From Oculatella sp. LEGE 06141 (lineage in GTDB: Bacteria; Cyanobacteriota; Cyanobacteriia; Elainellales; Elainellaceae), in contig NZ_JADEWO010000041.1 of NCBI RefSeq assembly GCF_015207605.1, positions 1 to 60,732 on the forward strand: 60,732 nucleotides of DNA, given 5' to 3'. The notes under the pieces were generated by a model. It ran no database searches and was not told where the DNA came from. It saw only the letters and a program-made list of their open reading frames with translations. Positions 46,105 through 54,053 of this stretch are shown here, in pieces; position 1 is the stretch's first letter, and every line of letters starts with the position of its first letter. A program made the translations under genes and the position numbers.

Positions 46105-46136
46105 AGTTAGTCAATCAACTAGTTAGTCAATCAACT
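46105..46136. repeat. tandem duplicate of AGTTAGTCAATCAACT upstream of apcF
   Basis: Two exact, directly abutting 16-bp copies (46105-46120 and 46121-46136) lie about 125 bases before the apcF ATG. Spacing of 16 bp places the copies about 1.5 helical turns apart. A regulator site is possible; none is known to me with this sequence. Confidence 0.6.
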
Positions 46137-46261
46137 CATCTGGTTTTAGTAATCTAGCGACAGGTTCCTCAGATGTTCAGTTCATTAAGCTAGCTCTGAG
46201 TGATTCTGTGTGAACCAAACCATAAAAAACGGCTTATAGGAATCATTGGGAGACTGTTTTC

Positions 46262-46771
46262 ATGCGGGATGCGGTGACGAGCCTGATTCAGAATTACGAC
46301 ATCACAGGTCGGTACCTAGACCGGAACGCCCTCGACACTCTGAAATCCTACTTTGATTCGGGCTTAGCACGAGTGAAAGCGGCAGGGGTCATTAATTCAG
46401 ATGCTGCTGCCATTGTCAGGCAAGCAGGGTCAAGCTTATTTGAGGAAAATCCTGAGCTAATTCGTCCTGGCGGCAATGCTTACACCACGCGCCGATATGC
46501 AGCCTGTTTGCGCGATATGGACTATTACTTGCGATATGCCAGCTATGCCTTGGTGGCTGGCAGTATGGATGTTTTAGATGAGCGGGTGCTTCAAGGCTTA
46601 CGCGAGACTTACAATTCGCTTGGTGTTCCCATCGGCCCCACTGTGCGTGGTATTCAACTGATGAAGGACATTGTGAAACGAGAGGTTGCCGCTGCGGGGA
46701 TCGAGGTTACAGATTTTCTCGATCAGCCTTTTGACTACATGACTCGTGAACTAAGTGAACAGGATGTCTAA
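46262..46771 (+). CDS. apcF: allophycocyanin beta-18 subunit (ApcF)
   Basis: 169 residues. It is a phycobilisome core protein that replaces one beta subunit in the terminal-emitter trimer and binds one phycocyanobilin. The chromophore cysteine is Cys82 in RRYAACLRDMDYYLRYASYALVAG, and Asn72 (GGNAYTT) is the methylated asparagine of beta subunits. The start MRDAVTSLIQNYDITGRYLD and the VLDERVLQGLRETYNSLGVPIG block are typical of ApcF rather than ApcB. It stands alone, as usual for apcF, with GGGAGA upstream of the ATG and a strong terminator at 46854-46890. Confidence 0.96.
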   Translation: MRDAVTSLIQNYDITGRYLDRNALDTLKSYFDSGLARVKAAGVINSDAAAIVRQAGSSLFEENPELIRPGGNAYTTRRYAACLRDMDYYLRYASYALVAGSMDVLDERVLQGLRETYNSLGVPIGPTVRGIQLMKDIVKREVAAAGIEVTDFLDQPFDYMTRELSEQDV

Positions 46772-46853
46772 ACAGTTTAGATAAGCGTTGCTGGCTCTGC
46801 GGTTGAAGTTTGATCCCTCAAGCTAAACGTTAGCTGCTACTGCTTGCTATAGA

Positions 46854-46890
46854 GAAGTGGGTGAATCATTTCATCCACTTCTTTGTTTTA
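46854..46890 (+). terminator. apcF intrinsic terminator
   Basis: GAAGTGGGTGAA and TTCATCCACTTC pair over 12 bp (one G-U) around a 4-base loop at 46854-46881. TTTGTTTT follows. It lies about 80 bases past the apcF stop. Confidence 0.88.
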
Positions 46891-46934
46891 GTCGAAATAA
46901 TTTGGTTGAAACACTCGGTCGAAATCGTGGTCTG

Positions 46935-47834
46935 TCAACTCATGCTGATCTTTTCGAGATCGGGGCGATTATCGAGATCTTCAACGATAAATTGACTGTC
47001 TTCGTCTAGATCGTAAGATTGCAGCGGAATATCGGCTCCGTTGATCACGGCTCCTAAAAACTGAATGTCTTCAGACTCCATAAATTGCTCAACGGCCTCG
47101 TTAAGTAGCCCTTCTTCGGTATATCCCGGTCGAGTAACCAGGACTAACCCATCTGTGTGTGGCTCTAGTAACAATGCGTCGTTGTAGCGGTTTAAGGCTG
47201 GTGTATCAAGAATGACTAGATCAAACCGACCACGAGCATCTTCTAGTAAGTGCCGCATTTCAGTTGATTCTAAAATGGCGGCAGCTTGCCGCTGAACTCC
47301 AGGACTTGGCAGGATATACAAATTTTCAATCTCAGGCACAAGGCGAATACAGTCACTCAGATGACCGTAGTAGCGCAGTGGTTCGATCGCACCTGCTGGA
47401 TCGGGCGTTACTTTAAGCGTATGCGCCTGAGATGGCGATCGCAAATCTGCTTCAATGAGCAGTGTGCGTTTACCTGCCTTGGCTGATGCGATCGCCAGGT
47501 TGTAAGCACTAATGGTCTTGCCTTCTCCGTTCATCGTACTCGTGAGCAACACCACCCGCAACGACTTCGTTCCAGTTGCCCGCTTCAAATTGCCGCGAAA
47601 GCGTTCGTAGGGTTCGATATACAAAGAGTCTGCGTCCGTAACCAGCGGCAAATCATCTATCTCATCCGGAAGCGGCATCAGGGGCAATAGACCAAAAACA
47701 GGGACTTCTTGCTGCCGCAGTGCCACTTGCAAATCGGGCAGGGTATGGAAGGTCGCATCCAGTGAATCTAGCAGCAGTACCAATCCGCCGCCAACGAGCA
47801 GCCCTACTAAATCCCCCAACCGCCAAAATGACAA
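46935..47834 (-). CDS. BY-kinase-like domain of EPS co-polymerase, C-terminal part after frameshift
   Basis: This frame has no natural start (TTG only). It begins inside the second membrane helix (LVGLLVGGGLVLLLDSLD) and continues the protein encoded by the overlapping frame 47662-49122. The cytoplasmic ATPase domain shows Walker A NGEGKT, a Walker A' motif LLIEADLR (usually LLIDADLR) and Walker B FDLVILDTPAL. This is the bacterial tyrosine-kinase/ParA-like fold that cycles with polysaccharide chain-length control. The C-terminal tail lacks the usual tyrosine cluster. Joined to the upstream part it would give a normal ~740-residue Wzc-like protein. Confidence 0.8.
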   Translation of the reverse strand: MSFWRLGDLVGLLVGGGLVLLLDSLDATFHTLPDLQVALRQQEVPVFGLLPLMPLPDEIDDLPLVTDADSLYIEPYERFRGNLKRATGTKSLRVVLLTSTMNGEGKTISAYNLAIASAKAGKRTLLIEADLRSPSQAHTLKVTPDPAGAIEPLRYYGHLSDCIRLVPEIENLYILPSPGVQRQAAAILESTEMRHLLEDARGRFDLVILDTPALNRYNDALLLEPHTDGLVLVTRPGYTEEGLLNEAVEQFMESEDIQFLGAVINGADIPLQSYDLDEDSQFIVEDLDNRPDLEKISMS

Positions 47835-49122
47835 TGCTGCTGGTGCCTGGTTCGGTAGCCAGTTCCGTTCTGGGGGGCTGGACGGTGACCAAACTACCCA
47901 CTGTTTCTTCTTGGGCTAGCGTCACGTCGGCAATTCGAGCCTGAACCTGGTCATAAAAGGCGCGCTTCAGGACAACTTGCTGTTCCAGGCGCGATCGCTC
48001 TAGCTGTTTGTCTGGTAATCCTGAATATTCTTGCCGCAATTCTTGCTCCGATTGAGTCAAGTCGACAAGCTGCTGTTGCAGCGTGTCTCTCTGCGTTTCT
48101 AAATTGACCAGCGTATTCGCCAACTGCTGCCGAGCCGGATCTAAACTACTTTCCTGGCGAATTCGGTTCATTTCCGGTAGAGGAGCAGCACCCTGGTTAC
48201 CACCAATCACTTCTCCCACCCGACTTTGCAACAAACGTTCATAGGCACGCTGCTGATTCTGCAACTGCACCATCGTTGGATGTTCAGGGCGTAAATCCTG
48301 CGACAAAATTGCCGCCTGAGCCTCCGTCTGGTAAATCTGCGTTCGCAAATTGGCGATGATTGGATCAGCACTCAACGCCGATGAGGCGTATGCTTGGGAC
48401 GGATCTAACCCTAGTCGCTGCTGTAAGCTGCGAATTTGAGCATCAATTCCTGAAAGACTCAAGCGAACCTGGCGCTGTTGCTCACGAGTACCTGTAATCG
48501 AACGAACTAAATTGCCATCTTCTGCCGCCTGAATCGCTGGCCCTTCTTGACGGGTATATTGCTCCAGGCTACGTTCTGCTTCTCTTAACTCCCGCGTCAC
48601 CTTTGGCAACAGCTGGTTAAGATTATCAACAATGCTAGAAATTTGCTGTGTGTTGAATAGGCGGCTCTGCTCAACCATCGCATCTAGAAGCAGCAGGGTT
48701 ACTGTCTCTGCCGTTTCAGGATCGGAGTCCTGGTAGGTTACAGTAATTTCAGATTGCTGCGGCTGGTTGTCCCTTGCTCGCGCTGTTGAAATGGAAACGT
48801 CAGTGTTTCGACGCAGCGCATCCGGGTTCACGTCAATCGCACGAACCTCTAGATTCTGGGCAACGGTTCTAATTACATAATCCGACAACAGCATCTCTTG
48901 AGTGAGCGATTGTCCTTGCTGCTGTAAGGCTGTTCCGGTCTGGGACAAGGTCACCGGAGGCAAGCTATAGGCCAACTTTCCCTCAGAAGCATAGCTCGCA
49001 GGAGGGGCTGGTTGCAGTGCTGCGACCCCGGACAGCCCCAGTACTACAATAAAACCTGCGAAGCCAGCCCACTTGTGGCGATCGAGGGCTACGAGATAAC
49101 GCTTAACAAAGGGTGGAGCCAT
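47662..49122 (-). CDS. Wzz-type EPS chain-length/co-polymerase protein, N-terminal part before frameshift
   Basis: From the ATG at 49122. A first membrane helix (FAGFIVVLGLSGVAAL) is followed by the periplasmic Wzz region and a long coiled coil (about residues 165-400, e.g. LEQYTRQEGP, QIRSLQQRLGLDP, ETQRDTLQQQLVDLTQSEQELRQEYSGLPDKQLERSRLEQQ). The conserved P-x-P-like segment before the second helix is VTVQPPRTELATEPGTSSIVILAVG. After that the frame turns to unrelated residues (FSRAARWRRIG...) for about 50 codons. This marks the frameshift at the G5 tract (C5 at 47813-47817 on the + strand). True protein content of this frame ends near 47818. Last gene pair of the exosortase/EPS cluster. Confidence 0.82.
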   Translation of the reverse strand: MAPPFVKRYLVALDRHKWAGFAGFIVVLGLSGVAALQPAPPASYASEGKLAYSLPPVTLSQTGTALQQQGQSLTQEMLLSDYVIRTVAQNLEVRAIDVNPDALRRNTDVSISTARARDNQPQQSEITVTYQDSDPETAETVTLLLLDAMVEQSRLFNTQQISSIVDNLNQLLPKVTRELREAERSLEQYTRQEGPAIQAAEDGNLVRSITGTREQQRQVRLSLSGIDAQIRSLQQRLGLDPSQAYASSALSADPIIANLRTQIYQTEAQAAILSQDLRPEHPTMVQLQNQQRAYERLLQSRVGEVIGGNQGAAPLPEMNRIRQESSLDPARQQLANTLVNLETQRDTLQQQLVDLTQSEQELRQEYSGLPDKQLERSRLEQQVVLKRAFYDQVQARIADVTLAQEETVGSLVTVQPPRTELATEPGTSSIVILAVGGFSRAARWRRIGTAARFTGCDLPYPARFASGTAAARSPCFWSIAPDAASG

Positions 49123-49200
49123 AGCTATAAAGAAATTTAAAACCGTATAGATCAACCATCAAAGCAGCATGACAACATTCAGGGAATGGCAGGGCTTGCA

Positions 49201-50472
49201 TCAGTCGTCGGTTGGACCAAAAAGATTATCGGCGCTGTCTCTTAACGTATCAAAGAACAGCAGAAAACCTAACACATCTCGAAAGGGTTGCGTAAAAGTG
49301 CTGAGTGCATACGTAATTCGGCTGACAAAACTTCGCCCAATTACCACTACATCGTTATGCTCAAGTAAAGGATTTTGGGATGAATCTCCCCGAATGGCAT
49401 CGCGTCCATCGATTTGCTGGCTCACCGCCTTTCCTTGATCAACATCAAATCGAATCAGGGCGATCGAACTCAAGTTGGCATTGCTGACATCTGGAGCAAT
49501 GGATACTAACGCATCCACAAACCGACTGCCGTTGGGTAATTGAATAATACCCAATTGTCCACCTCGACCTCTTGTGCCAGCGTTAGCAGCGTAGTTGAGC
49601 ACTCGAACATTGATCACAGGCTGAGCTAGCGTTGAATTGGCAATCAGGTTGCGATCGTAATCCCCACTGGTTTCAGAGGTTAAGGCTGGCACAATAATCG
49701 TGTCTCCATCCTCTAGACGAACGTCTGGAACAGCGCTCAGGTTTTGTAAAGGGGTATAGAAATCGATATTTCGCTCAATCACAGCCCCGTCGGTTAGGGT
49801 TCGACGAATCAGCACGTTCCGCATATCTGCCAGCCTCGTAGTACCACCCGCACTAAACAAAGCAGTAGTCAGTTGAGGCGCAAGTAACGGATAGAATCCT
49901 GGTCGTGACACTTCACCAATGACCGTGACTTCAACGGGTCGTTGAGCCACTAGTGTAATTTCAACCTGGGGATTGACCACATAGCGATCGAACGCCGTTT
50001 GAATTCGTTCTTGGGCTTGAGAAACGGTTAATCCATCCAGAGACAATACGCCAGCAAGCGGCACAACAATATTTCCCTGCAAATCTACCGTTCCTTGAAA
50101 GCTGAGGTCTGGGAAGCGAAAAACGTTGACAAAGATACCGTCTCCTGGCCCTAGCCGATAGGAATCAAACGCGGCATTGTCTGGAGGTGGACTTTGCACA
50201 GGAATCGGAATTGAGTTGGGTTCCTGTGGCGGTACAGACAGCTCCCCTCGATTAATCAAACGCTGTCTGGCCTGTTCTAAAAGCTCGCGGCTGGTTGGGC
50301 GATCGGACGGCGGAGCGGCATTGGGGGGCGTTTGCCCCAGCACAGGTGCAGGAGAGTAGGCGGCAACAGCTCCAACCACAATTGCTAGCGGGAAGACCGA
50401 ACTAATGAAATAACCGCCCGTTAGGGTCAGTAGGCTGAAGCGATAGAAACGAGGACGGGGAACTTGGGGCAT
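49201..50472 (-). CDS. Wza-like polysaccharide export protein
   Basis: 423 residues. An N-terminal hydrophobic signal (YFISSVFPLAIVVGAVAAYS) with VLGQ cleavage directs export, and a Pro-rich linker follows. The polysaccharide export (PES) domain is seen at YRLGPGDGIFVNVFRFPDLSFQGTVDLQGNIVVPLAGVL near residue 105. It is followed by an SLBB domain with VTVIGEVSRPGFYPL, and a second SLBB-like segment near residue 275-360. Such proteins form the outer-membrane or periplasmic channel for exopolysaccharide. The gene sits between the exosortase-associated gene and the co-polymerase gene on the same strand. Confidence 0.92.
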   Translation of the reverse strand: MPQVPRPRFYRFSLLTLTGGYFISSVFPLAIVVGAVAAYSPAPVLGQTPPNAAPPSDRPTSRELLEQARQRLINRGELSVPPQEPNSIPIPVQSPPPDNAAFDSYRLGPGDGIFVNVFRFPDLSFQGTVDLQGNIVVPLAGVLSLDGLTVSQAQERIQTAFDRYVVNPQVEITLVAQRPVEVTVIGEVSRPGFYPLLAPQLTTALFSAGGTTRLADMRNVLIRRTLTDGAVIERNIDFYTPLQNLSAVPDVRLEDGDTIIVPALTSETSGDYDRNLIANSTLAQPVINVRVLNYAANAGTRGRGGQLGIIQLPNGSRFVDALVSIAPDVSNANLSSIALIRFDVDQGKAVSQQIDGRDAIRGDSSQNPLLEHNDVVVIGRSFVSRITYALSTFTQPFRDVLGFLLFFDTLRDSADNLFGPTDD

Positions 50473-50602
50473 GGGGGAGAGAAAACGTGAGTTCAGCTAT
50501 CAATACCAAACATTAGTTCTCGTAACATCACACTATTCAGGGATGATATTGAATGATCCGACATTTTGAGAACTCAAAGGAGTGGTGATAGGCCGACGGC
50601 AG

Positions 50603-51355
50603 TTATAACTGGCGATCGGGTTTAAGCGCACCAACCATCAAAGATGACTGTACTGTTTGTGATAGGGTTTCAGCTAGCGATCGCGATTCTTCAATATCGC
50701 CCAACGGCTTGATCGGAATTAAAACACTGACCGCAACCCAGGGCATTCGGTGGCGATCGCGCCATTGAGTCACCTGATCCACCCAAAACCAACGGCTCGG
50801 TGCAGAATGACCGCCGTTTGTCCAAGCGTACCATTGCACAACAGCATAGGTTTGCTGCGTGTTCCAACCTCGCAGAAATCGTGCCTCAACCTGTGTTGGC
50901 GGCTGTGGACTGCCGCTAGAATCTGTGGTCGTTACTGAGAAACGCAGCCGACGGTGACTGTCCGCTGTCCATTGTTGCGTTCCGTTAATATCCATCCAGT
51001 CAATCTGGGGTTGGTCACGATACCAGGTTTGAGGGCGCAACAGCACAACGATTGGCGATCGGGACAGTGTAGTGTTGTCGGCTGGCGATTCCGGTGCGAT
51101 CGCCTGAACAGACCACTTATGTCCGCCGATTTCAGCCACTTGCTGCGTCAAGGTTTGCCAGCCCGGCAGCTTCAGCCCCCGTTGTTGTATCGACTCAAGC
51201 TGTTTAATGTTGGGTACTGGAGACGGATGGTTCCATGACCAGCCCGCCGTGAAGTAGTTAGGGATGGCACTACTAGCAGCGATCGCCAGCACAAATAGAG
51301 CCGTCAGCAGGCTGAACAGTCGTGCTCGTCGAGACGATTGAGAGAAAGAGAACAT
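50603..51355 (-). CDS. cyanoexosortase system-associated protein
   Basis: 250 residues with one N-terminal membrane helix (LFSLLTALFVLAIAASSAIPNYF), then a periplasmic domain with LPGWQTLTQQVAEIGGHKWSVQ, VVLLRPQTWYRDQPQIDWMDINGTQQW and QWYAWTNGGHSAPSRWFWVDQ. The layout and the position directly after the exosortase fit the EpsI/DUF3485-like partner found with cyanobacterial exosortases, most likely the type B system. The molecular role of the partner is not established. Between it and the exosortase gene lie 193 bases with a repeat fragment (51407-51447). Confidence 0.8.
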   Translation of the reverse strand: MFSFSQSSRRARLFSLLTALFVLAIAASSAIPNYFTAGWSWNHPSPVPNIKQLESIQQRGLKLPGWQTLTQQVAEIGGHKWSVQAIAPESPADNTTLSRSPIVVLLRPQTWYRDQPQIDWMDINGTQQWTADSHRRLRFSVTTTDSSGSPQPPTQVEARFLRGWNTQQTYAVVQWYAWTNGGHSAPSRWFWVDQVTQWRDRHRMPWVAVSVLIPIKPLGDIEESRSLAETLSQTVQSSLMVGALKPDRQL

Positions 51356-51406
51356 AGCTTAACGGATGATCTGTGGGGATAGCGTGTTGCGGATGCCAAT
51401 TTTTGC

Positions 51407-51447
51407 AGGATGTTTTAAGAGTAGCAAATGGGCTGCATTCACCCCTT
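51407..51447. repeat. repeat fragment shared with 33587-33646
   Basis: The stretch AGGATGTTTT followed by AGTAGCAAATGGGCTGCATT and CACCCC closely matches the region after MITE-like copy 2 (AGTATCAAATGTGCTGCATT and CACCCC near 33619-33645). It looks like a fragment of the same dispersed family. Confidence 0.45.
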
Positions 51448-51548
51448 TTTTGGTCTGTCCAAAGAGCTAAGCGCGGCTTGGAAAATAGCCGGAGCCACTT
51501 GTACTGATACATTCCAAGCGGCAGCGCCATAGACTTCTGGTGGAACAC

Positions 51549-52454
51549 CTAGCACGTTGGTTCAACTCTGTCGTCTGGATCTAACTCTAGTGATGCCGAC
51601 AGCAGATGTTCAATTCCTTGCAGCAACACAATCAGAATGCCCAACATACAGGCTGAGTATAAATCTCCTCCCCACCCTTCGTGCAGCCAGGCAAAGGCTT
51701 GCTCGTGACCAGCCCCATGAAAGAAGGTCAGCAGTGTGTTACGAACGATATTGGCACTGACGCTAGTTGCAACAATGCCCCCAATAAATAGGATTGTTTT
51801 AGACCGAGAGCACCAGGCTCCAGTCCAATACAGCAACATCAGGCCAACATACAGACTAGTGAAGAGCATCTTGAGTCCGGCACAGTAAGGCGCAACTTCC
51901 ACGATTCGTTCATTGACATACAGATAAATCTGATCAACCCGAACATCCATGCCAAACTGAACTAGCAGAAAACCTGCGGTTCCGGCAATGAAACGCTGGA
52001 GGGGCAACGTGTAAGGAGCGATCAGGTAGGGAAGCTCGGTTGGAGTGGCCAAAGCCACCAGAAACCACGGAAAAGCATACAGGCGCAGTCCTGCGGTTCC
52101 CTTGAACCACAGACAGACCCCAGCTAAAACAACGGGTAACGACAAATTGACGACGTTAGATAATCCGCTGAGATACCCAACCACCCCTAGCAGCAGCAGT
52201 CCTAACCCCAGCAAATGGGAAACAGGGGGCAGTGCTTGCCATTGGCGGCGTTTTTCCCAGGCCAGGTAAGCAGCAAACGGCAGGCCGATCACCCCATGAC
52301 TAAAGTACTCGTGTTCAGTGCTGATGGTTTTATTGAGCCAGCCATCATACCAATGCACCAGTAAAGGCCCATAGGCCAGCAGCAGCAAGCCAATTACGGC
52401 GACCTCTGGCAGGTGATACCCCAACTTCCTCAATCGTTTGCCCTTAAAATGCAT
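51549..52454 (-). CDS. cyanoexosortase, probably type B
   Basis: 301 residues from the ATG at 52454, four bases after the upstream gene's stop (a TTG at 52469 would overlap it). About eight transmembrane helices. The exosortase catalytic set is visible: Cys191 in VEVAPYCAGLKML, Arg238 in ANIVRNTLL and His258 in WLHEGWGGDLYSA. Exosortases are membrane transpeptidases that process proteins with C-terminal PEP-CTERM-type sorting tails. They are linked to exopolysaccharide production. The pattern HEYFSHGVIGLPFAAYLAWEKRRQW is what I associate with cyanoexosortase B rather than A. No PEP-CTERM substrate is encoded in the window. Confidence 0.88.
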   Translation of the reverse strand: MHFKGKRLRKLGYHLPEVAVIGLLLLAYGPLLVHWYDGWLNKTISTEHEYFSHGVIGLPFAAYLAWEKRRQWQALPPVSHLLGLGLLLLGVVGYLSGLSNVVNLSLPVVLAGVCLWFKGTAGLRLYAFPWFLVALATPTELPYLIAPYTLPLQRFIAGTAGFLLVQFGMDVRVDQIYLYVNERIVEVAPYCAGLKMLFTSLYVGLMLLYWTGAWCSRSKTILFIGGIVATSVSANIVRNTLLTFFHGAGHEQAFAWLHEGWGGDLYSACMLGILIVLLQGIEHLLSASLELDPDDRVEPTC

Positions 52455-52458
52455 CAAC

Positions 52459-53655
52459 TTAGCCCACAACGAGAGAACTACAAGACACTGGAACGTCTGC
52501 TATAGACGGAATGGACGAGCCAAGAAGCGTTTCAATGGTAGAGACCACATAAGCAATGTGAGCCTCGCTTAGACCGGGATACATGGGTAGCGACAAAACT
52601 TCCTGACAAAGGGTTTCCGCATGGGGAAAATCTCCGGCATGGTAGCCCATTTGCTGAAATGCCGGTTGAAGATGGCAGGGAATCGGATAGTGAATTCCCG
52701 TTTGAATACTTGCTGCGGCTAATTCAGTTTGCAGTTCGTCTCGACCGATTAAGCAGTCTGCGGTAACGCGAACCACATACAGGTGGTAGACATGGCCATC
52801 ACCACTGTGATTTTGAATGGGGACAATGCCAAACGGTTCGAGCGGTTTGAGCAAGCGATCGTACTGTTGGGCAATGTGGTAGCGATCGCGATTCCAGGCC
52901 ATTAAATAAGGCAGTTTTACGTTCAACACAGCCGCCTGAAGGGTGTCTAATCGGCTGTTGATGCCGCAATCGGTATGATAGTACTTGCGAGGCGCACCAT
53001 AATTACGCAGCGATCGCATCGTCTCAGAAATAATTGCTTCGTTCGTTGCTAAAAGGCCACCATCTCCAAACGCGCCCAAATTCTTGCTGGGATAAAAGCT
53101 AAATGCTGCTGCTGTTCCAACAGAACCGGCACGGTATCCGTCCCGTTGAGCAAGATGAGCCTGTGCCGCATCTTCAAATATCAGCAAGCCATAGTTGGTT
53201 GCCAAGTCCAGCAGATGATGGGGAGAAACCATTTGACCATACAGATGCACTGGAAGAATAGCTCGCGTTTTGCCAGTAATTGCCCTTTCAGCAGCATTCA
53301 AATCGATTAAGGCCGTATCCGGATCGCAATCAACGAAGACCGGAGTAGCTCCCGATCGCAACACGCCGATTAACGTAGCCACAAACGTATTGGCTGGCAG
53401 AATCACTTCATCGCCTGCACCAATACCGCAGGCTTGCAAACCCAGAGCGATCGCATCGGTACCGCAGGCAACGCCGACGCCGTGGGAAACACCGCAAGCC
53501 GTTGCAAAGGATTGTTCAAACTCAGACAATGCTTGCCCTAAAACATAATCTCCCTGCTGAATCACAGTGTGGATGGCTTGTTCTAACTTAAGCTGAATGG
53601 GTTGGTGCTGAAATTTAAGATCAACAAATGGAATAACGTTGACAGGGGTATTCAT
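52459..53655 (-). CDS. DegT/DnrJ/EryC1/StrS-family sugar aminotransferase
   Basis: 398 residues from the ATG at 53655 (another start at 53673 is in frame). The PLP enzyme pattern is clear: IPFVDLKFQHQPI at the start, VACGTDAIALGLQACGIGAGDEVILPANTFVAT, IFEDAAQAHLAQ, and the Schiff-base lysine in SFYPSKNLGAFGDGG. Then YGAPRKYYH, NSRLDTLQAAVLNVKL and the terminal HYPIPCHLQPA block. Family members transaminate nucleotide-linked ketosugars (for example forming 3- or 4-amino sugars) for surface polysaccharide. First gene of the exosortase/EPS cluster, so it probably supplies an amino sugar to that polymer. The upstream region has two dyads (53882-53914). Confidence 0.93.
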   Translation of the reverse strand: MNTPVNVIPFVDLKFQHQPIQLKLEQAIHTVIQQGDYVLGQALSEFEQSFATACGVSHGVGVACGTDAIALGLQACGIGAGDEVILPANTFVATLIGVLRSGATPVFVDCDPDTALIDLNAAERAITGKTRAILPVHLYGQMVSPHHLLDLATNYGLLIFEDAAQAHLAQRDGYRAGSVGTAAAFSFYPSKNLGAFGDGGLLATNEAIISETMRSLRNYGAPRKYYHTDCGINSRLDTLQAAVLNVKLPYLMAWNRDRYHIAQQYDRLLKPLEPFGIVPIQNHSGDGHVYHLYVVRVTADCLIGRDELQTELAAASIQTGIHYPIPCHLQPAFQQMGYHAGDFPHAETLCQEVLSLPMYPGLSEAHIAYVVSTIETLLGSSIPSIADVPVSCSSLVVG

Positions 53656-54053
53656 AGCTCTAGAAGTCAGCAAAGAAAAAATAAGTGGATTCGCCTTTAG
53701 TAACTCGCTACAAACGATTCGATTTAGGGGAGATTCAGGACGGTTATAAGGAGGGCTAATAATTCAGTTATGGTTGATTGTCGGTCAGTTTGAATAGGGG
53801 TGCCGGGTAAAGAGTGTATAAAGGAAGGCGGCGATCGCCCGTTGAATGCTGCTAAAAGCCCTGTTAATGATACATATGGGTATCCGTATAAACGGATCAA
53901 CTCAGTACTGAGTTACAAAAAGCACATTCTATTCAGGCTAATCAGGCTTCGGATTCAGCCCGGTTCGCCTACTCCACTCAACAGAGGTTTGAATCCCTAA
54001 AGCGCGGTGTAGTAGCATACAAAATCTTCAAACTTGCTTTTGAGAATCAGCCT
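53656..54053. other. divergent intergenic region upstream of the EPS cluster
   Basis: 398 bases. Two adjacent dyads stand out: ATCCGT-ATAA-ACGGAT (53882-53897) and the perfect palindrome AACTCAGTACTGAGTT (53899-53914), one base apart. They lie about 140 bases before the + gene and 230 before the EPS cluster. No gene is supported. Confidence 0.5.

Larger units (their letters stand above)
45518..46261. other. divergent glnA / apcF regulatory region
   Basis: 744 bases without a gene. It holds the NtcA promoter of glnA (45832-45873), a perfect palindrome CCCTTATAAGGG (45600-45611) and a dyad TTTTAG/CTAAAA (45664-45677) in the glnA leader. Tandem 16-bp repeats lie upstream of apcF (46105-46136). 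I searched for the cyanobacterial glutamine-riboswitch core and did not see it. Confidence 0.7.

Noticed and set aside
45518-46261. Glutamine riboswitch upstream of glnA
   Set aside because: The conserved cyanobacterial glnA-motif core was not found in the leader on the minus strand.
53800-54000. 66-codon frame upstream of the 113-residue protein
   Set aside because: It crosses the two regulatory-looking dyads and reads as random residues.
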